From Prunella strophiata (Eukaryota > Chordata > Aves > Passeriformes > Prunellidae), in the NCBI GenBank assembly GCA_036583965.1, contig JAZBQD010000018.1, forward strand, positions 13,370,867 to 13,434,866: 64,000 nt of DNA, given 5' to 3'. Positions 12,911-25,326 of this stretch are shown here, piece by piece (the stretch's first letter is position 1; each line of letters starts with the position of its first letter). A program made the position numbers and the translations under genes. Under the pieces are notes generated by a model. It made no database searches. It saw nothing but the letters and a program-made list of their open reading frames with translations, and was not told the origin of the DNA.

Positions 12911-12967
12911 GGTCTGACTTGATGATCTTAAAGGTCATTTCTCACCTATTCAATTCTGTGATCTTTC
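12911..12967 (+). mobile_element. CR1 LINE 3' end remnant
   Basis: GGTCTGACTTGATGATCTTA, AAGGTCATTTCTCACCTATT and CAATTCTGTGATCTT follow the CR1 3' terminus, which reads roughly 'ggttggacttgatgatcttaaaggtcttttccaacctaaatgattctatgattct'. The terminal 'attctgtgatct' is the degenerate 8-bp microsatellite that ends CR1 copies. Plus orientation; severely 5'-truncated. The sequence upstream (12840-12910) is not obviously CR1. A CR1-tailed SINE is an alternative. Confidence 0.7.
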
Positions 12968-13795
12968 TGCAGCAAATCAAAATATTGGTAGAAATTTTCC
13001 TAGAAAAATATACAAGACTAATGAAGCCTAGCAGGATGAGTTGTAACACAGCTCTGCATTTGGCAGCCCTATGTTTGAGTTTACCTGGTCAGTACATGGG
13101 ACAGGAGCAGTTCTGAAAAGGGATATCCAGAAACACAAACATGCAAAACCTTGTCAGACCTAAAACAATCTAAATCCTTCAGCAGACTATGTCATATCTA
13201 TCCTGAAGTGCAGTGTAAATTTGCTTCCATTTTTTATTATCTTATACCTGTAATGCCATTTACCATACAGGACAATCCCAATAGACTGGTAATACATAGA
13301 TGAAAGCCTTCCTGAAAAAATCAGAAGGCAAATATTTAGCTATCAGCTGCTGTTCCTGTTTTTCAGTGCTTAGACCTTGTTGGAAGTGAAGACTCTTGAA
13401 TTTATTTCAGATTATACCCTGAAAACAATGATCAAATCTCCAGAAGTGCCAAGCTCCTGACTGACCGCCTTTTACTGTTTTCAAATCTGACTTTAACTGA
13501 CACATGTATAAAACCAGTTCAGTAAGGAAACACAATTTTTTTCATATGTTTTTGTTTATTTTACATAAAATTTTGTGGGTGTATTCAACCATCATTTCAG
13601 GATCTTAGCTGTGATGCCAATTCTTTGGTATTATTAGCAATGAATTGACCAATCTAACCATAAAAATTTTTCTTGCTACATCCTATATTTTAGTAGGAAT
13701 ATTAATAATTATTACAAAAATCATAGTAACACAATTTTCAGATAAATATCTAATTTTTGAATTATTATTTTGTTAAACCCTGCTCTTCTGATTGT

Positions 13796-13816
13796 CCATT
13801 AGTTGACAACTAATGG
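13796..13816. repeat. Perfect 10-bp-arm palindrome
   Basis: CCATTAGTTG, one A, then CAACTAATGG. The arms are exact reverse complements around a single central base. It contains TAAT homeodomain cores on both strands. No pairing beyond the tenth base. Confidence 0.9.
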
Positions 13817-16784
13817 CCTTGAAGCTGTAGCTGTACATTTGATCTTAATTAACATCTGATCTCACTAGTAATAATGATTTTATTGAAAATATCTGAATCA
13901 CAAAATCAATTTCTTTTTCTTAGGTAAAGAGTTCATTTAAGTAAAGTCAGCATTTAATGAAGGGGAAGCATGGACACATTATGTAGAAGATTTTTTTTCA
14001 TAATTACTTTGAACAGCACATTTCCATCTGTATAATTCCATGTGGTTAAAAAACCCCCAAACAACCAGCACTGCATTAAAGGGTCATATTTGTGATTGCT
14101 TCAATTCATCATTTGAAAAGTTGTATATATCAACAGAAATTAGCATTGAGAACAAGCACAGATATAAATCACCAAATGAAAGCATCTCTGTGAATATAAC
14201 AGAGTGATGAGGGGCCAGCATATCATGGTTGTCAAATTGCTTAATTTATGTGGACATTGGTGTTCAGAAAAAAACATTGGTTTTGTGCTGGAAACATCAC
14301 TGTGAGTACAGCTGAAATTACATGAAAGTGGCTGAATGTATATTCTGGAAGCAGCTGTCAAATCAAACCATGTCACTAAGAGGTTTTTAAATTTATTCCA
14401 GCACCTAAAAGAAAGAGTAGCCCAGACAAAGTAAGGAAAAGAGAGGACAGAGCCCAAATGAACCACACTCTGCAAGACTTGGATTACAAACAAAATACCT
14501 GTGCATATTATTGCAACTGGCTTGCAATAGTTGCAGTTGCAGTTCTCCATAAAGCAGCCAGCAATGCCTGTCTGGGATAAGCCACTGATTTCCCAACCCA
14601 TTCCAACAGATTTCCCCTCACAGTGATCCCTGGGCTCACCATGCTCCACCTCACCAGCCTCTCATCCCAGACATAGCTTCATCTGAAGACTGTCATGTGG
14701 TCAAAGGTACTACCAGAAGTGAGGAGCTATGTATCCCTCTGTGAAAAACCTACAAGGAGAAAAGGTGATTTATTTTCATATATTTTTTGCTTTCAAGGCA
14801 AAAAGCGGAATTTGATTAATAATAAATTACTTTTATCTGAAGCTTATCTTTAAAGCAGTTGCAATGGCATGGTGATTCCATTGGCATCCATAAAATTTGG
14901 TACTCACTGGAGATGTCACTGGAAGAAAATGGTATTTCAGAACATGCAGAGCATTTCCAGGTTGGGACCTAGATACTACAACTAATATCCCTGATAAGCA
15001 ATGACAAATACGACTAGAGAAAAGATAGCCTAGAAATTTGAGATCCTGCAATATAATTGACTAGACCTTTCTGAGCTGCTTTAAAGAGCACTGCCTAAAT
15101 TTTTTTCTGGCTCTGGCTTGCATCCTATTGATCTGTCCTGATAATTGGTGGACCCTTTAGTTCAGCTTCAGGTGCAGATACCACCATGCCTTGAAGTCCT
15201 TCAAAACAGAAAGTCTGTCCATGCCTCCAGGTGTGCAAATGCAGCTTCTTCATTCCTCCAAGGGCAGCTCCTGAGGGTTTGCAGCTGGCAAGCAGTACTC
15301 TAGCTCTTATCTTTTTTTTTAACAGAGCTGCTACATGCAAGTACTCTCCCCTAGGTGCTGTGAGTTCAGAGGCCATAGTCTGGCATCCATGGACAGCACT
15401 GCCAAGCACTCCATTCCTGCCTCTCCATGGAAAAAGAAATCCCAGAGGCAGTGCAGGTGAGGTAAGAGCATATAGGCACTGGATATGGCTACATTATTGT
15501 CATACCTCGTGTGATCTTGTGATCCTACGCAACGCCCCTGGACTTCCTTATCTGCCTTTAGACCAGACTGTAGCGTGAGAGCAAAACAAAACTCTGTTTA
15601 ACCATGTGATGTCATTTAAATATTGATTTTCCAGTTCTAGGAATATCCATCAGGGAAGAAATCCAGCACTAAATAAAGCAAGCAAGCCAGCATGAGGCAG
15701 AGGATTATTATATGAAGACATAAGTAATACATGGGGAGATATTGCATAATGACAGAATAAGGTTACACAGTGGCTACCTGTGAGCAAGAGCACATAGAAG
15801 AAATAACTTTTTCATTCAGGAATTCTGGCAGTGTAGTTTGTTACTTGCATGTTCTGCCATGAGTGGAATTCACACATAATTATTTTAAGTAACACTTGGC
15901 TTAATAATAGTGGTATGCAGAGATTTGGTGCATAACATTTTACAATAAGTTGCCATATAATTTGAAAGTAATGTGATGCCTTCTGCTTCTTGTGCAATGA
16001 GCCTGTTCAGGCTTTGAGAACAGTTGGGAAAATTGTTTCTGCACACAATATTTTGCTATCTGTCTCCTACAGCTTCTGAAATCAAAATGCAGTTTTGCAT
16101 GCAACATCATCTTAGTTGCAGGGCTGACCATAGTAAAAGATATCTTATTTTTGTTATAATCTTTCAGATGTCCCAGACCTCAGTGGACAACAACAACAGA
16201 GCCTTTGTAGAGAGTTTTAGGCATGGGCCCCAGAAGTGTAATTAACTCAGAAAGACTCCAAAGAAAGGGAGGAAGATGAAGGCATGCCAAGGAAATAAGA
16301 TGTACGTTTGAATCCTACATCTCAAAGGCAAAGTGAGTTCGGATTCCACCATTTCACAGCATGAGTCTATTGGAAGCATTTTTGTTCACCCTAAAATCTC
16401 CAGTGAGATTCCCTCTAAATATTAGATTATCCTTGCCAGCTCAGAATTGTTGCCACAGTTCCCTCCAAATACCATTATTTCACATACAAATGATTAAGGG
16501 AAATGTAAGGTACTTTATTGTCTCAAAGACTGGGATGGTTCCATTTAAAGTAAGTGGAGTCTTCCCAGGACTTCGTTCACATCCAGTCTGATCCCAGGGG
16601 AGCTTCTCTCCTTCTGCTGTTGCTTCTAGTGACTTTTGCTTCTTACTGCTACTGTGCCTTGAACAGAGAATAAGTAAACATTTCCCATCCTTTTATCAGT
16701 CGCAAAATGAAAGGCAAAAGCAGAACATGTGAAATGCACTCTCAGGAGAACATAGGGAAAATGTGACCATTGAAATTGCGTTTA

Positions 16785-16830
16785 ATGCCCGGTGTCATAA
16801 TGTCACGTGCTTGCACTGCAAGCAGCAAAG
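16785..16830. promoter_or_regulatory. Candidate regulatory block with E-box and palindrome
   Basis: CACGTG (16804-16809) is the canonical E-box bound by bHLH-zip and some bHLH-PAS factors. It overlaps a 17-bp palindrome, TGCTTGCA-C-TGCAAGCA (16808-16824). Nearby GCG, CCGG and CACG give several CpGs in a CpG-depleted context. The motifs are seen directly; function is inferred. Confidence 0.25.
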
Positions 16831-17834
16831 GAAGGAGTGCCTGAATGATTTCAGGAAGATAATCTTCCCATAAGTCATTGCCAGAAAAATGGGAGGCAGT
16901 TTGAATTCAGTTCCTGTTATTTAAACTTAGCCCTATAAGATCAGTAAGTAAAAAGCAGAAGCTGATCTGCTTCACTGAGATGTGCTACACTGCTTAAATA
17001 TCATTTGCCACATAGCATTTATGTATAAACTGCTTGATACGTGCACCAGCCCAAATTACCTGGGTCCCAAGTCCTTGACCAGCCAACCTGTCACAGTTTC
17101 TCCACATCTCCTGTGGCTGATTCCCCTGCCCCAATAAACAAGGAACTGAGGAAGGGAGCACTGTGTATATCCAAACCTGATCCTGCAAAACCAGGGTGGC
17201 ATGGGGATACACAACTTGATCTGTGATCTCGGAAGTACTTCCAGGTGCTGCATACTAAACATGCCCAAAGAGTGCTCTGGCAGAAAGCCTAGATCTCGTG
17301 GTATGGAAGAACTGTAATAAGCTGTTGACGATGCATATATGGAGATTGCATATACAAAATTTTCTAAAACTTCTTTAACTCAGCTTCTTCCAGATCATTG
17401 GACACCCCATATGTTTTTTCTTAATTGTTCCCTCAAAACAAATCATTGTTAAATCCATACATATTTTGCATGCATCTTCATAGGGGAGGAGTAGAACAAG
17501 CCCATACACAGCATTTTCAGGTTGAAAGCATCTAACAAGCATCAACTAATTATGCTGTTTAGAGTAAAAAGAAGAGGGACTCATCTGCATAGCTATAGAC
17601 AAGCTAGTTACCCTTGTCTCCCTCTCAGTCAAATGGCATCTAGGCAATATAGACAAGAGTCTGGGGCACTGTTCATCTCATCCTAAAGGAGCGACCTAAA
17701 GTAGATCAGATGTGTGTGACCTAAAAATGACCTTTTTCTCTCTACTGAGTCTAAGGTAAGTCTGCTCTGACTGCCTTAACTGTGGGACTATTGAGATATC
17801 CAAGCCTGACTGGGAATAACTTCATGTCCTATAT

Positions 17835-17864
17835 CAATTATATTCAGCTCAATTATATCCAGCT
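17835..17864 (+). repeat. Two-copy 15-bp tandem repeat
   Basis: CAATTATATTCAGCT is followed directly by CAATTATATCCAGCT, with one difference between units. Probably a replication-slippage duplication. Confidence 0.85.
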
Positions 17865-19237
17865 AAGAAAGCAACCTTTTCAACAATTTAAATTGTCAGA
17901 AGAAGGAATAAGAAATTTCACATGTACAGTGGAATGCATCTAAGTATTTGCAAAAAAATATGCTTCTGTTAAATTCAGCAAATTGATTGGGTATCTGTTG
18001 TTCTTACTGTGATTTTTACTTTCTAAAAGACTTGCTTACTCAACTCTGTAGGGATTTTGTTTAATGTTTCAAATGATAACTCTAGTTTCTTCAGTCCAAA
18101 ATGCTGATAACATTAGCTATTTTTACTGCCCATGAAAGGCAATTTTCTTGACAGCAATCTGGTGGTCAAAACTGATCATCACTATATACTTTCAAATTAT
18201 ATCATCATCATTAGCATTTTTCTGTGCCATTTAAATATCCTGCCTATCTGCTCCTTCTGCAAGAAATCGTGTTCATTTGTTGGGAAAAAAAAGAAAAGCT
18301 GTACAAAGAGAAGAAGCAGCTGACATGTAAGTTAGTCATACTTCCTTGTGGCTTGCCTCCTGAAGACATACATGGCCAATCTGCTCATAAAATCTCCCAG
18401 GCACACTGTTAATAGTAAGGGACACAAAGGCTGTTAAACTCTTGGCCAAACTTCTCAAAGTTTTCAGGTAACAAATATAATAAGCTAAATATTCAGCAAT
18501 ATTGAAGAAGCAATGACCAAGAAGAGAAAGGCAGTGCCACATAACAGTTTGGTGGCAGATGATCCAAGGAAGCCGCTTTGAGCTAGGGCTGCAGCCAATG
18601 CCACAGTGAGCAGCACCATTAGCCATATGGAATTCTAACATTTGGAAGGATGGTTCCAAGTACAATCCCACCCCCTCATCTCCTGGCTCCTAAGGGAAAA
18701 GGTCAGCAAAGTATCCCAATTTCAAATCTTACCCAGTTTTGAAGAGTATATACATTTTTTTCAGTCTTTGTGTACAAAGTACAGCATTCCCACAGTGAGC
18801 CCTCTGCTCCCCAGGAGCATGGAAGAAAGAGTGACTATGACTCAGGATGGTGATGCTGCCTTGGCACTAATGGAGGCTCCACAGCAAAGCTCAGAGGTGA
18901 TCCATGGCTCTTTAATACAATTTAGGGCAACCACCAGACTTCTTAAACTACAAGGAGAAGGACTCATACAAAGTAGCAATGAGCCACTTTGTTGAGCAAG
19001 AACAACGAACTCTCTATACTGAAAGCTTGGAGAGCCCTAAGTCTTCCAGTTCCAGGATATCACAAAATCCCTCCACGAGGAGACAATTAGCTTAGTTCAG
19101 TGTGTTGTTATTGTTTACACACAGCTATAGATAGACAGATACATAAACAGTGCAGCAAACATTTTCTCTCACACAATGCATTTGTCCTTACATGGCAGCT
19201 TATTTCCATGCTTTTTTCTAATAGGGTTGCAAATGAA

Positions 19238-19255
19238 GGGGGGGGGGGAGGGGGG
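19238..19255. repeat. G-run (G11-A-G6)
   Basis: Eleven G, one A, six G. A single interrupted G tract has too few separate runs for a classical four-run quadruplex, but G-rich microsatellites are rare in this otherwise AT-rich window. Confidence 0.9.
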
Positions 19256-22200
19256 AAATAAATAGAGTGATCTTCAAGGAGAAACAAGTTTGGCAGCAAG
19301 AAGAAAAGGAGATGAGTAATACTTCTGTTTCTGCTTTTCAGAAGGGTTTATTTGAAAGCTCTGTTGTGCCCCAAGTGTTGACTCACCCATGACACTTTTC
19401 AGCATCTACATTTACCCTGAAGCAGAGCAAGCTTCTAAATGGAGGAGTAAAGCAGGCTTGCACTGGGGAGCAGTGAGGGGTTCATATAGTTTGTACATGG
19501 GAGTATAGTTTGAGGAGCTATAGATAAAATCTGATTGTTTTACAAGTTAAACAAAAAAAGGAAAAGAGAAAATCTGCTTTCAATTCTCAGCCTCACAAAC
19601 TGAATTCAAAATATGAAACCAAAATGGGTTTACTATTTCCTGTACATGATTACTGGTTCCAATGTACCTGAGAGACAGATACCTAGGAGGAATGTCCTAG
19701 GAGAAATTGGCCTCCTAAGCTCAGCTTCTTGGTTTGTATAACTACACAGGGTTAGTAAGTGTAAAGATCAGCAAACTCTTTTGGTAGCCAAAGTCATCAG
19801 ATGTAGCTCTGAATGCAGCAAAAGTGGGGGAGAACTTGCCATCCTGGCTAGTGCCTTTTCAAAGAAGAGCTACACCTTTCAGGGTCCCCTGTTTCCTGCT
19901 CACATGAAAAGACTTCTGCCTTCTCCCACTCCTGTTCTGCATAATAAAACTGGGTCCTCTCTGTGGACTGAAAGTAAAATCCCACCATTCCACTGGGACA
20001 AAGTACTCAGAAAAGTTCAGAAAACAGACAGCCATTTCTAGGAACTGCTCTGAAAATTTACTTTCAATTATTTTAGTATACCACACATAATTTTTCTTTC
20101 TTTGTGCTTAGTAATAGTTTGTTGCTTGCTGCAATTAATATTGTTTGTATTTAATTCACTGAAGTGAGTTGAATGTTTATGTTTTCAAGTGTTTCAAGTA
20201 AAATAGAAACTGACAACTGAGATTAAAAGTCATTCTCTACAAGAAAAGCTCAGAGCTTAATCTTGTGACTACAAGAGCATATGAGTAATTTGACAGAGTA
20301 TTTGGAAATATTTTGAAAGATCTGAATATTTTGGAAGTTTTCTTGAACATAAAACCTGATACTGGAAATATATTTAAATAATGTAAAATCAGAAGTATAA
20401 AACTTATGTATCTGTTTTCCTTGTCCTATCAAGATTAGAAACCATTATGGCTTCAGTGATCAATAACAACACACAAATAATGAATAATCAAAACAACCCT
20501 AGCAAGTGGTCAGAGACCAAGCAAAAATTTACAATATATGCAGAAAACAAAAATAGTTCTGGTAACAATTTGCCAGCCAAAAAGGGAGCCAAAATAGTAA
20601 AGTATGAGATGAAAAATTAATATCTAGATGAGATCAAATGTCAAACAGCATACAGGAAAATGAAAGAATGTGAGAACAAGAGCTCCATAATCAGGCTTCC
20701 AGGATCATGTATGTAATAGCTAAAACTATGTCACATCTGCTGGATCTTACAACAGTTCAAATGATCTAGACTGAGTTAATAATGTTCTAGACTGAGCACA
20801 AATATTAATTTGTTACCCAAATTATCTGAAAGAAAATATCTAACCTCCTAGACAGAAATATTGCCACATTTTATAATTCATTCTGACAACAGAATTATAA
20901 CTAATTCACAAAATGCAGATGTAAAGATGGTGAAATACATATATATAGATCTATAGATATATGAAAGGCACTCAGAAAAGGAAATATATTCATGCAGTAC
21001 AACTAACCACTAGCAATAAAAGTCTCCCAGGAGGTGTCTGTAAATCTCCTCTTTACTGGAAGTCTAAAATAAGAGGAAAGAGAGGAGGAGTGAGTTACCT
21101 TTTCTTCACACCCTTTCCCAGAACACCTGCCAGTGGCCACATGGACTCAAGGATGAGCAGGCCACAAGGTGAGACATCCACTCAAGGTTCAGCCTCAGCT
21201 CTGGATGGCTGCACATGGCACTGTGCAAAATACCTGTTCTGCATCTCAACATGGCAAAGTTCTCAGCATCAAATATCTTCAAGCTGTTTCTAGGGAAGTA
21301 CCCAAAATCCTGTGGGGTTGATTTTTGAGTATGCAACTACACTGTAGATCATAATGCCTCTGAACTCACAATACAGCATTGTTATCCTGCATGAGATCAG
21401 CTGTGCTTTTTTGGAGCAGCTAACACTGTGCTGCAAGCTGGTTTGTATTTAGAGGTGAGATTAATGCTAGGGAAAATACATATTTTCTTCCAGTTTCATT
21501 TCCCATGTCCACAGTGGTCCTCCAGTGAAGATGTTGGTGAACAGAAGACAGTCAGACTGATACCCAGGCAAATGAGTCCAGCAAGACAGTTAAAGACAGA
21601 TTAAATAATAAAATTATATCTATTTAAATCAGCCTCTCCCCATGAAATTAAACAGCGCACCTCAGTTTTGACAGGAAGAATGAATGTCACTCATGCACAA
21701 GAGATAATACCATGTATTACAGTACCCTCTAGTGACTCCTACCACAGCTGGGTTTCAGCTAGCATTCAGCACATCCCAGGATGGATCCCACCATGGCAAA
21801 AGTGCAAGCCCCGGGATGCTCCAAGGTCACCCTTGAATGTAGAGAAATCAGTCTCCAGCTTTCTGTCTTAGGAAGAGCAACACTGAGTGTTGAGTGTTCA
21901 TTCATTTCTTGTTTGCCCCAGGGTTTGACTTTCTTAATTCCAAATACCCAGCTTTTAAAACGTATGTGAGCTAGCAGCTAGACACTCACTATTCTTTGAT
22001 CTCACAGTATGAGCTTCCTACACAGCAGGAAGCCGATATTTTTTCATGTCAAAATCCAGTCATATCTCAGAAGGAAACAAAAATAAGCTTTTTCTTCTCT
22101 GCCCCAGTTTTCATCACAAAACCTTTGGCCCCTGTTGCTTTTATAAGATCTTTCCTCCCTGTCTGACACATGAACTGTGGGAAATCTTTCCCAAGTGCGA

Positions 22201-22264
22201 TTAAGCCCTTATCATCAACCCATTCCAAAAGCTGCTTTGGATTCAGTGTCCCTCTATTCAAACA

Positions 22265-22385
22265 CTCCCTTCCCCTCCCGTGGGTTTTAGCTCAGGAGCT
22301 GGCAAAAAATATTAATATCACCTGAATGGCCTGGCCTTGAAAGGTCATCTTCAAAGTTATTGTAACTCCCTTCTTGACTGGTGTT
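22265..22385. promoter_or_regulatory. Candidate conserved non-coding element
   Basis: Contains AAAAAATATTAATATCACCT followed by GGCCTGGCCTTGAAAGGTCA, an AAAGGTCA nuclear-receptor half-site next to a GGCC pair, then CTTCAAAGTTATTGTAACT. Non-repetitive, intact-looking factor motifs in a compact block. Conservation is not demonstrable here. Confidence 0.2.
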
Positions 22386-22784
22386 CTATACAGCAGACTG
22401 GAAAGAAAAGGAAACTTCAGCTTTGTGCCTGATTTCCTTACTTTTTAACCACATTTCATTGTTATTCCAGTTTCTTGAAAATAGTCAAAGAAATTTTCTG
22501 ACTTAGATCACAGGTAACACAAAAGATTGGTATTAGCAAAGTGAAAGGGTCTAATATCTGTAGGGTTCCATGTGTGCTATATATTTTCAATAGTTGCAAA
22601 CTCCACCTGTAACGAGATCTAAGTTTTTCTCTTCAAAGTTACAGACCTAAGACTTTGAAACAGTTGCCTTTTAGCTAATGGACCATAAAGCCAGTCACAG
22701 TTTAGGCAAGAATGTTTTGAGAATGAAGAAGAGCTTTTGGGAGAGAGTTTCAGGCTTTCTTCAGAAACTTTACATCTCACAGCT

Positions 22785-22910
22785 GAACAGTTGTTCGTGC
22801 AGGCGTAACTGGAAAAATGTGCCGAGCAGGCTGTCGGAGAGGCATAAATGCTTCTTGAATGGATTTATGGCTAGATACCTGAGCAATCAGCACTACATGA
22901 TGTGGTATTG
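22785..22910. promoter_or_regulatory. Candidate conserved non-coding element with CpG cluster
   Basis: Four CpGs fall within about 50 bases (TTCGTG, GGCGTAAC, GCCGAG, GTCGGAG) where the surrounding DNA has almost none. They are followed by GGCATAAATGCTTCTTGAAT and a TTTATGGC motif. Retained CpG in a CpG-depleted region suggests either low germline methylation or purifying selection. Inference only. Confidence 0.25.
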
Positions 22911-25307
22911 AGTTATTTTAATCCTTTAGTCTGTCCATTTATGCCTTTGGTCTCATTCCCAGAATGGCTGAATCACCTTTATGGACTTATGGCAGAGAAA
23001 GGCAGTGCTGGGAAGGGAGCAGGATGCCAGGGTTTGAACCCTTCAGCTGGGTCTGCTGATGTCCCCAGGGTTCCCAGAACTATCAGGGAAAACTGTGCCT
23101 GGTCTGTTTTATTTAACACAGGAAGCCACTCCACAAATAGCTCCACACCCCATCGTCCAGGGCTTGGATACAGCACCTCCAAATTCTCAAAGTCCCCATA
23201 TATCAGCTGGGATATCAGAAGCTCTTCTGAATTTGGTCTTGGAGATGAGCAGACAGCAACATGACAGGCAGCTCTCATGACTCAAATTTGATTCTAGGTA
23301 AATTGAGTAGTCAAATAATTCACTGTAATTCACCCTAGCATTTCAAAATACCACACACTCCTGATTCCTTGGCAAGCTACAACACATAGGATACGATATA
23401 TTTTTTTCAGCAGTTTCAAACTGCCAAAAATTTGGTATTATTTCTCAAACAGGAAATAAATTAATGAAGGATATGAGAGGTAAATGAAAACATGTCACAG
23501 AATGAAAACATAGTTCAAAAGCTCTTAATAAATTAAAAGTTACAAAAAGCAATTTACAGAGTGTTTTATGTATGTCACAACGATGAGGTTTTATTGGTGT
23601 GATATCATAATTTGGCTGTCTCTGATCCCTTTCTTGGCAGCAATAGCTCCAAAGACATTATGTGCTGATCATGCCAGCTCAGAAAGCTGAATGCCAGAGG
23701 TCTGCTTTATTTGGGCAGTAATCAAGAGGACTTGTAGGTTTACCTAAGAACTTCCACATCAATTCTCATAGTACCAGATCTTGGAGACTTTCTTGTTTGA
23801 CTTTGGTAATTGATTTTGTGCAGAGAAACTTAGTAAAGTTGTCAGGATTTGCTGCCTGAATTGCATGGTTTTCTGTTGTTTTCCAAATTTCCCATGAAAT
23901 TATCTGTGTTTACAAATATGTCCAGATTTTACTTTGAACATTCTCCACTCCTCCTGCCCTTAAAGATAAATGAATTCCCAAACATATTTGTACTTGCAAA
24001 TTCATAGATTTATACACTTCATGCCACTTTAATCCCTATTAAACTAATTTGAAGTCATGTCAGGCCAGCTATCCACAGTAAAATGGATTAGATAAGCCAG
24101 TTGATCAGATATAGAAAGGACTTCAGGCACTTTTTCTGTCTAGCCTCCATGAATTTAGAGAACTAGTTTCATACAAATAATTTTGTTCTCCTTAATTCCT
24201 TTGTGATTAAGCTAATTCACAAATAACATTGGTTCTTAGAGAATCATTAGTGTAAAACAGAGCAGACAAGGCTTTTAATTAGGGCTTTTCATACCTCCTC
24301 TATCCATTTGGTAATAAAATTACTTCTGCATTAATTGGTTAGTTATTTTAATTTACACAGCAATAAGTGCTGATATACACTGGCCATAAACATCTTTGCT
24401 AAATAATTTTTGAAGTATGACTGATATTTATTTCCTGGAGAAGCGGAAGATATTTTGTTTAAAATCTTTCCGACTCACTATAAGCTGCAGTTCAATAGTC
24501 ATTCTCACTGTAACAAAAAAGACTTCCAAGTGAATTTTAAGGAACCTAACAAGCACATCAACTTTATTTTTATTTCTACTACGGATTTTCTTATTTCTAA
24601 ATGAATACATGGGTTCTTTGGATGTCTTAAAGTTATATAAAAGACTTGCTGTAAAAAGAGGGTCTTCAATTGCAAAAGACTGGTTATCTACCAAAAACTA
24701 AGTTCTGTGTTCCCAATTTTATTTACAGTTCTGTTAGTTTTTGACAAAAATAAATAAATTAAAGTACTTCACCTTCCTAAAGTGACTAGTAATTTTAAAT
24801 GGTTGTTGGAAAATCAAGTTCTCATGCATTTTTAAAAAGAACAAATCCACATTCATCAGGCCATGCTTTGGACCAAGAGGAGAAGAATGGAGTCAAAGTG
24901 AAAACAAAAATGAAATCTCCCAATGCAAGTTCAGAGCTAAGTGTTTGATACTCGAAAGACACCAATTTTGAGCTTAAGCTTGTAGTGCATGATAATCAAG
25001 TTCATCACATTTGATCATAGCTGTTAATAATAGCAGTCATTTCTGAATGCTTGTCCTGCAGCATGGAAGCACAAGTAATGAAGAAAATACAAGGGTTAGT
25101 GAAGTAATCTACGGTGGAATCTGCCACCCCACAGTAAAGCCATAGTGGTTGACATTTGGGGGATAAGAATGGCAATTACTACTGAACAATTCTATTTTCT
25201 CAGCATCAATCATTTAGAAATTTCCAAAGCCAGATATGTGCTTCCAGTTGAATTTACTTAGTTTATTTGTTGCTCAAAAAGAGGCCAGAAGACAAAAAAA
25301 TGCATTT

Positions 25308-25326
25308 CCCCCCCCCCCCCCCCCCC
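25308..25326. repeat. Homopolymer C19
   Basis: An uninterrupted run of 19 C, after TGCATTT and before AACTAAAAAC. Poly(C) of this length is much less common than poly(A/T), and its length is hard to determine by sequencing. Confidence 0.9.

Larger units (their letters stand above)
12968..19237. other. Non-coding stretch; palindromes and one E-box block
   Basis: No gene found. It contains a 21-bp inverted repeat at 13796-13816, an E-box with an overlapping palindrome at 16804-16824 and a 15-bp tandem duplication at 17835-17864. The longest frame of the whole window, 169 codons on the minus strand at 14140-14649, lies here. Its translation is Cys- and aromatic-rich with no repeat, domain or splice context, so I treat it as chance. 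Confidence 0.5.
19256..25307. other. Non-coding stretch, no gene recognised
   Basis: AT-rich unique DNA. A near-palindromic (TA)n patch with ATAGATCTAT at its centre lies at about 20939-20963. Candidate conserved blocks lie at 22265-22385 and 22785-22910. A moderately GC-rich part at 22980-23270 has overlapping frames on both strands of 73-120 codons; none shows a domain. Confidence 0.5.

Noticed and set aside
14140..14649. 169-codon open frame on the minus strand, the longest in the window
   Set aside because: No domain, no coding-like composition and no splice context; at least one frame this long is expected by chance in 64 kb examined in six frames.
23025..23045. GGGTTTGAACCC, resembling a tRNA B box
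   Set aside because: No A box at the proper distance and no cloverleaf arms; it is simply a short palindrome.
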